NCBI GenBank assembly: GCA_038503035.1
Contig: JAVSML010001155.1
Location: 248,001-312,000, forward strand
Direction: 5' to 3'
Length of the DNA stretch: 64,000 bases
From: Crocodylus rhombifer
Taxonomy: Eukaryota > Chordata > Crocodylia > Crocodylidae
Shown: positions 47,876-64,000 of the stretch, piece by piece
Numbering within the stretch: position 1 is the stretch's first letter
Layout: each line of letters opens with the position of its first letter
Made by a program: the position numbers and the translations under genes
Notes under the pieces: generated by a model
Database searches by the model: none
Told to the model about the DNA's origin: nothing
The model's input: only the letters and a program-made list of their open reading frames with translations

Positions 47876-48448
47876 GTAAGTTTTCACTTAATTGATTTAG
47901 GAGAGGTCACAACCTTCTCAGTGCATGTTTGTATATTTGGAGGATTTGCAGAGAAGCTAGCTATGGCTTATATAGCACTTAGCACACTTGATGGTTGTTT
48001 AGGGCAGTTGGGTTTTTTGTTTTCTTTTCTGTTGTTTTTTTTTGCTTCAAGTATATCTGGGAAGTAGTACTAAAGTGAGCCAATCTAGTTGCTCCACAGT
48101 GCCTGCAGTGGTGGGTTCTGTACAAAAACTTGTGAATTTATCTCTCTGCTTTGGTGATCTTGTTCTTATGGATCAGAATTCTCTGCATCTAATTTTCATC
48201 TAATTTAAGAGTTAAAGTCTTCACATTTGCTGGTGGACTAAGTAGATGCACTTTTGTTACTTGGCTTTCAAAGCATTGCAAAACGTAGTGTTGTGAAGGA
48301 TCAAGGATTAGCAGCTTTGTATATTTACTGATTTTTTTTAAAAAGCAGTAGCAGCTTAAAGTATTTGCTGGGACATTCAGGTTAATAAATTGACATACTT
48401 TTAAGAGTCTCAGAATAAAGAAGCTATAACAGTGTGGCTATTTATAGG

Positions 48449-48750
48449 GGTGTAGGTTGTTGGTGTAGCCATGCTAGTCTAAGGACATAGGCAGACAATC
48501 TGATATCTTTTATTAGACCAACTTAAATAGCTGGAAAACATTTTCTTAGCAAGCTTTCGGGTTTAAAAACCCTTAGTTGGGCTGAGGAAGCATCTGCAGT
48601 TGGTGTGTGCTCTTCCCGGATGGAATGCTGGATGAAGGGTTTTTAAACCTGAAGATACTGATGAAGGGTTTTTAAACCCAAAAGCTTGCCTAGTAGTTTC
48701 CAACTACTTAACTTGGTCTAATAAAAGATATCAGATTCACCCAAATAACT
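48449..48750. mobile_element. palindrome-ended element with TTTTATTAGACC motif
   Basis: Left 'ggtgtagccatgctagtcta...gatatcttttattagacca' and right 'cttggtctaataaaagatatcag' are inverted, and the centre repeats 'gggtttaaaaacccttagttgggct' and 'gaagggtttttaaacc' twice. It lies in the 3' UTR intron of NSMCE4A. Related words occur at about 14770, 53390, 57270 and 63970. Confidence 0.55.
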
Positions 48751-48863
48751 TTTTTTGGCTATTTATAGAATTTTTTTAAACTCTGATTTTGAATACATTT
48801 ATCCAGTGCTGCAATGAGATATAGAAAATATTGAACGGTCTTACTCTTATATCTCTCTTCCAG

Positions 48864-49097
48864 GTGCCTTAAAGAAAAAAGAATTTTAAAATATTTACTT
48901 CAAATATAAGTTTTATATGTATATATTGTATGATTAAATTGATTTTGATGAAAACAATTTAAATGACAATTTTTATATAAAAAATATATCTTTTTTTTAT
49001 TTGTGTGTGTCACTTACTGTGGTAGGAGCAGTCACAAAACATAGTGTGCTTTCATCCTATTGTGATATTCTGTAATAAAGTTCTTTTGTATTGTCTG
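48864..49097 (+). other. NSMCE4A: NSMCE4A 3' UTR terminal exon
   Basis: A consensus acceptor (tctctcttccag, 48852-48863) pairs with the donor at 47876. AT-rich sequence follows to the polyadenylation signal at 49074. That this is the true last exon is inferred from splice sites and signal position. Confidence 0.65.
49074..49079 (+). terminator. NSMCE4A: polyadenylation signal AATAAA of NSMCE4A
   Basis: Canonical AATAAA followed by a T/GT-rich stretch ('gttcttttgtattgtctgc'), as expected for cleavage about 15-25 nt downstream. Confidence 0.75.
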
Positions 49098-49515
49098 CTA
49101 ATTCTTTTTCAACTTTTCATAACAAAGGAAATATACTGGATATTGTAATGGTCAGGAATACACAAGGTGTATAATGATTACAAATTAGGTCCTGTTTGTA
49201 GTTATCAGTGATTCTTATCAATGATCTAGTAGTAATCATGGTGAAAGTGAGGAATCAGGGGAGTGGAGCTCCTTAAGGGTGCGGAGAGGGACTTCAGATG
49301 TATTTGTGATTCCAGAGCATCTGAATCAGAGAAGACTGGAGAGATCATACACCACAGGAAAGTGCAAATTTGTGAGGGAATCGTAGAAGAAAAGGGCTGG
49401 AGGAAATCTTAGGAGGTCATCCAGCTCAAGATGGGCTCTTTCCAGATTAAACTGTCCCTGTCAAGTTTCTTGTCTAACCTGCTCTTAAAAACTTCTAGTG
49501 ATGGAGAATATACAG

Positions 49516-51078
49516 CAAGGATATGCAACCCCTGGCATGTGTGCCAATTAGTGGTATGCGGAGACATTTTCTCCAGCATGCCAGGAGGTGTGAGGGGAAA
49601 CTGTTTAAAACAAAAAATGTTTAAGTTGCTGCTCTAGGCTCTCCGGAATAGTTGCAGGTGGCAGCACCACGGCTGGCACCGGGGGCAAAGTCAGGAGAAC
49701 AGAGGCAGAGATGCTGTCTGTGTTCTTCTGACCCTGCCCCCTGTCTCTGGGCTGTGCCCTGAGGCCTGGGCTAGCCCCTGGAGGGGAGCTGTGGGTGGGC
49801 TGGGCCAGGACCTAGGCAGGTGCTGCACAGGGTTGTTGCACTGCCTGGCTGGGGTTGGATGCTAGGCTCAGGGTGCTCCAGGCTTGACCTCCCTGCGTGC
49901 TGGGCACAGCATGAGCAGGGTGGAGCTGCTTCTGGTATGGGGGCCCAGCTGTGGGAGACCCCTGGACCCCCCAGGAACAACCACTGTGGCTGCTGTGGCC
50001 TTGGCCTTGCCCCCCGCAGCTCCCCTTCAGGGGTTGGGGCCAGTGCTGTGCAGGACCACTGTGCTGCAGGTTCCCAGCCATCTTGGCCCCGAGTGCTGCC
50101 CACGAGAGGTGTTCCCAGGGCCTGGGGGGCTCTTGAGGCCAAGCCCTGTTACCGGGGGTGGCTCTTCCCCACTCACAATGTGCTCAGTGCACAGAGAGCC
50201 CAAGCCCAGAACCAGGAGTGTCCTGAACATGGTGTCCTGCCTTGGCCAGGTGGCATCCCCTCATGGGCAGGGCGGCTGTCCCCATCCCTGTGGAGCTGTT
50301 AGGCCAGGCCAGGCCCTACCTTGGGTGCCACTGGGTACCCACACTCACCCACCAGTATTGGCCTGTGCCCATGGAGTCCCTGCTTCCCACCCAGCTCCCA
50401 TCTTCCCAAGGGGCCAGGCAGGTCAGCCTGCCAACAGTGTCTCCCCCTGCACCTGCTTCTGTGTGTACTGCCTGGACCATGGGCCAAGCACCCATCCTTG
50501 CCTCCTCCTGGGTGGGATGGGGCATCTGTTTGCCCAAGCCCTGGCTGGGCCCTCCCTCCCAGCCCTGGGCCTAGGCTTCCCCACTCCGGGACCATGGGGG
50601 AGGCCTGAGCCCCCCAGTCCTGGTTGCTGCTGTGGTAGCAGTGGGGAGACATCGGTGGCGAGGGACACCAAACAAGATTCTCTTCTTTTTCTTCCTTTTC
50701 TTTTCTCTTTATTCTTTTTCTCTCCCATTTTTCTTTCTTTACCTCTTTTTTCTCCATTTCTTTCTTTATCTTTTTCTTTTTTCATCTTTTTTCTCTTCTC
50801 TTTCTTTCCCTCTCTTTTTTTCTTTCTTCATCACAACATGCTTTATAAAAAAGAATACATAAGAACAAAAGTAGACGATGAAGTTTTGTTTACTGTCACC
50901 AGTGTTTACCATAGAAGGAGCAACATTTATGATTATTAACTTATGAATATGCAGTGTGTCCTGCCATATACCCCTGACCCCAGTTTTGTTTTTCTGGCAT
51001 GCTGGCACTCTGGTACCTTATAAGGTAGACATTGGGGGGGGAGGTTTGGCACTCTAGCCAAAAACGTTGCCAGCCCCG
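49516..51078. mobile_element. hAT-like element inserted in the old CR1
   Basis: The left end CAAGGATATGCAACCCCTGG and the inverted right end CGGGGCTGGCAACGTTTTTG share the hAT-type GGCAAC terminus, and both continue to a 'GTGCCA' word. The flanks 49508-49515 and 51079-51086 agree at 6 of 8 positions, consistent with an old 8-bp target duplication. The interior has a GC-rich block (49650-50650) and a pyrimidine tract of TTTCTTT words (50680-50830). No transposase. Confidence 0.6.
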
Positions 51079-51245
51079 GTCTACAGTCTCTCTGGTAATC
51101 TGTTCCTGTGCTTAACTTTTAATTACTTCTTCCTAATAGCTAACCTAAATTTCACTTCTTGCTATTTAAAACAGTTCCTTCTTGTCCTGTTTTCTCTGGA
51201 TGAAGAGAAGAGCATGTCAGTGTCTTCATCACAATGATTTTTTTC

Positions 51246-52750
51246 ATAGATTTCATAGACGTTTGGGCTGGAAGGGACCCCGAGTCCAGCCTCCTGCCCC
51301 AGGAGCAGGAAGTCAGCAGGGAACATAGGATCCCAGCAAGATAAACATCCAAATGCATTTTGAAGATGTTCAATGTAGGCGCTTGAACTGCCTCAGGTAG
51401 CAGTCTGTTCCAAACCTTGGGGGTTCAGACAGCGAAGAAGTTCTTTCTTATGTCCAGCCTGAACTGGTCACAGTGGAGTTTGTGACGGTTCAATCTTGTC
51501 ATCCCTTGCGGGGCTCTGGTGAACAGTCGTTCCCCCAGATCCTGATGACTACCCCTGATGAGCTTATAGGTGGCCACCAGATCACTCTTGAGCCTGCGCT
51601 TTTCCAGGCTGAATAGCCCCATTGCTCTCAGCCTCTCATCATATGGTCTGTTTTCCTGCCCTCTGATCATGTGTGTGGTTCTCCTCTGCACCCTCTCCAG
51701 CTTTTCCTCATCCTTTTTGAATTGTGGAGCCCAAAACTGGATGCTGTACTCCAGCTGCGGCCTCACCAAGCCCGAGTACAATGGGAGAATGACGTCCTGG
51801 GATCTGTTTGAGAAGCATCTATGGATGCAAGCCAGCGTTTTGGTCACTTTACTAACCGCAGCATCACACTGAAGGCTCATGTTCATTTTGTGGTCAACCA
51901 TGACCCCCAAGTCTCTTTCATCTGTAGAGCTAACTGGCGTAGCACTACCAAGCCTATAAGCATGCTGCAGGTTTTTCCTCCCAAGGTGGAGAACTTTGCA
52001 TTTTTCGGTGTTGAACACCATCAAATTCTTGTCTGCCCATTTCATGAGTCTGTCCAGATTCGCCTGGATCACCCTCGTGTCCTCAGGTGTGGATGCTTTA
52101 CCCCAGAATTTGGTGTCATCGGTGAACTTGGCCAGTCCGCTTCCAACACCAATGTCCGTATCATTGATGAAGAAGTTAAACAGTATAGGCTCTAGGACAG
52201 AGCCTTGTGGGATCCCACTAGTGACAGCACACCAAGATGATTGACTCCCGTCAGCCACCACCTCCTGGGTCCTACTGCAGAATCAGTTTCCCAGCCAGCA
52301 GATCGTGGTGACGTCAAGGCCGCAGTTAGCCAGTTTAGCCAAGAGGTGATTGTGGGATACCAGATCAAAGGCTTTTTTAAAGTTGAGGTATGTAACGTCG
52401 ATCTCTTCCCCCTTGTCCAGGTGATAGGTCACCTGGTCCTGAAAGAAAATGAGATTGGTCAAGCAAGACCTACCCACAGCAAACCCATGCTGGGTGTCCC
52501 TTAGGATATTACCTTCAGCTAGCCTGTTAAGGATGGCCTCCTTGATAATCTTTTCCAGGACTTTCCCCAGGATAGAGGTCATAGTTAAAGTCTCCCATGA
52601 CAACCATACACCAGGATTGTGCAGCCTCAGCCAATTCCCTGGTGAACTCCTGGTCAAGGTCTTGACTCTGGGTAGGGGGTCTGTAGTAGACCACCATAGT
52701 ATCCCCTGCGCCGTGTTCCCCATAGATTTTAACCCAGAGGGTCTCAAGTC
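51246..52750 (-). mobile_element. CR1 LINE, minus strand, internally deleted
   Basis: Homologous to the CR1 at 37119-39908. The minus-strand frame 52261-51425 (278 codons) carries RT sequence including SGLAKFTDD and the C-terminal region. 52747-52283 covers the start of the endonuclease and the [14 protein letters not shown] region. At about 52575-52585 the sequence jumps from GDFN of the endonuclease to LTSILGK of the RT, so about 1 kb is missing. Endonuclease Asn is retained here, unlike in the first copy. The 3' end has the CR1 tail ('tttcatagacgtttgggctggaa'). Confidence 0.85.
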
Positions 52751-53058
52751 GTCACTTGTATTTCAAGACTGTTACCACATCTCCCCTTTTATCCAGATTA
52801 AACGGTCCCAGTTTCCCCAATTTTTCCTTGTTATGACTTGTTTTCTAGAACTGTAATCTTTTTAATTGCTGTCTCCTGGATTCTTTCCAGTTTGTCCGTG
52901 TCATTTTTGAAGCGTGGGACCGAAAACTAGACATGGACATTTTGGTGACATCTCACCAGTGCTAAATAGAGTAGAAGAATAATTTCTATTTCTTGTTCCC
53001 TCTCCTTCCCTGCCAGTTACTTTGTGCTAGCTCTTCTATAGTTCTCATACCATTCTCG

Positions 53059-53084
53059 CTCTCTCTCTCTCTCTTTTTTTTAAA
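53059..53084 (+). repeat. (CT)n-T8 microsatellite
   Basis: 'gctctctctctctctctcttttttt' in the NSMCE4A-ATE1 intergenic space. Confidence 0.8.
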
Positions 53085-53385
53085 TAGCACTCTCCTTCCC
53101 AGTCGTAAAGAACTTGCCTTACATAGTGCCGCCTCCAAAAGCAGAAGTAGTTATCTTTAACTTGCAAGTGTTAGGGCAACTTACTGGAACTAAAGGCAGG
53201 CAGAACCAGGCAAGGAAAGAATTGGACTCCTGCTTATCCTGCATGCAGTAATACCTACTATTAATGCTCTAGATTAGAAGTACCTCCCTCCATTATCGCT
53301 TACTCAACTATCCATATTCAGCAAAGCATTTCAGTAGTGGTGAAGTCCCATAGATTTGAAGCAATCAGGGCTTCGGGCAGGTGTG

Positions 53386-53870
53386 ATATCTTTTACAAGA
53401 TTTTTGAAAAAAAGTGGCTTGAATTGCAAGCTTTCGGGTGCAAAGACCCTTCATCAGGCATCAGGGAGAAGACGTTACCGTCTTATCAAATTATGAACTT
53501 TCATTTCTACCCAGGATATTTCGTAGGATTTCACAGAGGGGTCAGTAGATGGAGAAACCCTCTTGGTAGCAGCTGTTTAGCTAGTAAGGAGTCTCAGCTC
53601 TCTTGCGAGGCTGTGATCACTGATGATGCAAATTACCTTAAACAAAGGCAGGAGCAGAATCTCAGGTTTCCGGTGGTCAAAGTTGTTTTCTGCTTGGGAA
53701 GACATGAAGGTTTCATTTTTAAAATCCTGAGATCCTTCTCCTGCTTTTGTTTAAGGTAATTTGCATCATCACAGCTTCACAGGAGAGCTGAGATGCCTTC
53801 CCAGGTAAGAAATGCTGCCCAGAGGGTTTCTCCATCTATTGACTCTTCTGTGAAATCCTTTGTGAGCGGG
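53386..53870. mobile_element. long imperfect palindrome upstream of ATE1 (fold-back element)
   Basis: The left arm 53526-53666 and the right arm 53726-53858 are reverse complements with few differences. Matching blocks include 'ggatttcacagaggggtcag', 'agatggagaaaccctct', 'tctcagctctc', 'gatgcaaattaccttaaaca' and 'atctcagg' (left). The loop is about 59 bp. A 'gatatcttttacaag...gcaagctttcgggtgcaaag' leader at 53386-53445 relates it to the element at 48449-48750. It ends about 0.73 kb before ATE1 exon 1a. Confidence 0.75.
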
Positions 53871-54595
53871 GTGCTGAGCAGCTGTTTGATGCATAGATCA
53901 GGTAAGATTTTTTCCCTGGAGGTGTCGGATAGCTTTGAAGGGCATTTAGGCAAACAGCGAAAGGCTTTCCCGGTAACGAGGGGGTTTCAGTGTTGAAACG
54001 ACCCATTGGAGCTGCTTGCTTTCACATGGCACCTGTTCACTCGGCCCCCTATTTCATGGATCATCCCGAAGAAAATGTCAAAGTTGAGGAACTGCCCCAA
54101 GTTTGTGAGGCAGCTCCGGCAAATTTGTTTTTTGCAGGATTATCCCTGTTAGAACGATCACTTTTCCAACATAAGGCGGGGGATACTTCCTCACTATTGC
54201 TGTTATGATCAATTAGTGCAAAATTGTAACCAGATGTCAGTCCTTAGGAAAGAAGTGAGGGGGAGGTAGTTTAGCCACTTCAAAAAATGAGTGATTAAAA
54301 CACCAAAAAAAGGAGGAATGGGGCTGAGGAAAGAGATGGGCTGAAGACGAAACACACTTGGCTATTGCAGGCAGTCTGGCCCATAGCTATCTAGTTTCTT
54401 CGTTAAACCAGGGAGGCTTCTGCCCCCCTTGCCAAGTGGGAAGTTGTTGCAGAGCCCTGTTAAAAAGGGGGAAACTGTGCACGGATCACGACGAGCGCGC
54501 CTCAAATTTTCCCACATATTTGCAAAAAGGAGCCCTGGCAGCAGGAGCACACGTGTTACCGGCGGGAGGAGGGAGGCAGGGACGAGAGAGGCGGC

Positions 54596-63951
<9,356 letters not shown>

Positions 63952-63965
63952 GTAAGAATTATAGT

Positions 63966-64000
63966 AGGTGATGTCTTTTATTGGACTGATTGCATGGTTG
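63966..64000 (+). mobile_element. start of another TTTTATTGGAC-type element, cut by the window edge
   Basis: 'taggtgatgtcttttattggactgattgcatggttg' matches the leading motif of the repeat family at 48449-48750 and 57268-57300. Only the first 35 bp are visible, starting 15 bp after the exon 4 donor. Confidence 0.4.

Larger units (their letters stand above)
49378..52990 (-). mobile_element. old CR1 LINE 3' part, split twice by later insertions
   Basis: Three pieces read in order as one minus-strand CR1 3' region: 49378-49507, 51087-51245 and about 52752-52990. The first gap is filled by a TIR element (49516-51078) and the second by a younger minus-strand CR1 (51246-52750). The order of events is therefore old CR1 first, then the two insertions. 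Upstream 49180-49260 may hold one more degenerate RT fragment. Confidence 0.65.

Noticed and set aside
49884..50939. 351-codon plus-strand open frame
   Set aside because: It lies wholly inside a TIR element, is Pro/Gly/Cys-rich and then Ser/Phe-rich over a TTTCTTT tract, and overlaps other frames of similar length. No domain.

Overview
The window is vertebrate nuclear DNA, most likely from a sauropsid and probably a crocodilian. Two spliced protein-coding genes are recognisable. They sit in a background crowded with CR1 LINEs of several ages, hAT-, Harbinger- and Tc1/mariner-like non-autonomous DNA elements, tRNA-derived and MIR-like SINEs, two solo LTRs and many CA/TA microsatellites. The mix of one nearly intact CR1, older CR1s and abundant small terminal-inverted-repeat (TIR) elements suggests crocodile/turtle/bird-type DNA. 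The species call is an inference.

Layout: 1-17.6 kb holds no recognised gene. It contains MITEs, a nested transposon (8178-8754 inside 7680-8763), the first copy of a long direct duplication (8794-11220), a tRNA-Ser-like SINE and a solo LTR with a perfect 5-bp target duplication (15863-16397). From 18.1 to 21.8 kb lies a broken FSIP2-like coding segment with stops and frameshifts but apparently preserved splice sites. The second copy of the long duplication is at 24894-26471, with an internal 853-bp deletion.

NSMCE4A (SMC5/6 complex subunit Nse4) runs left to right from a CpG-island promoter near 28 kb to a polyadenylation signal near 49.08 kb. All ten coding exons can be placed with consensus splice sites and a continuous frame, giving 375 residues. 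Intron 1 carries a long inverted repeat (28861-29372). Intron 5 carries a 2.8-kb sense-strand CR1 with an 851-codon open frame.

ATE1 (arginyl-tRNA-protein transferase) starts in a second CpG island near 54.5 kb on the same strand and runs off the right edge. Two alternative first exons, both ending in the same splice phase and both encoding a CGYC motif, are followed by exons 2-4. The tandem order NSMCE4A then ATE1 on one strand is the order seen on human chromosome 10q26. The 5.5 kb between the genes holds an old CR1 split by a hAT-like element and by a younger CR1, plus a long imperfect palindrome about 0.75 kb upstream of the first ATE1 exon.

The two genes act in different processes: chromosome maintenance, and N-degron or regulatory arginylation. 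Nothing in the sequence suggests a joint function beyond conserved adjacency.
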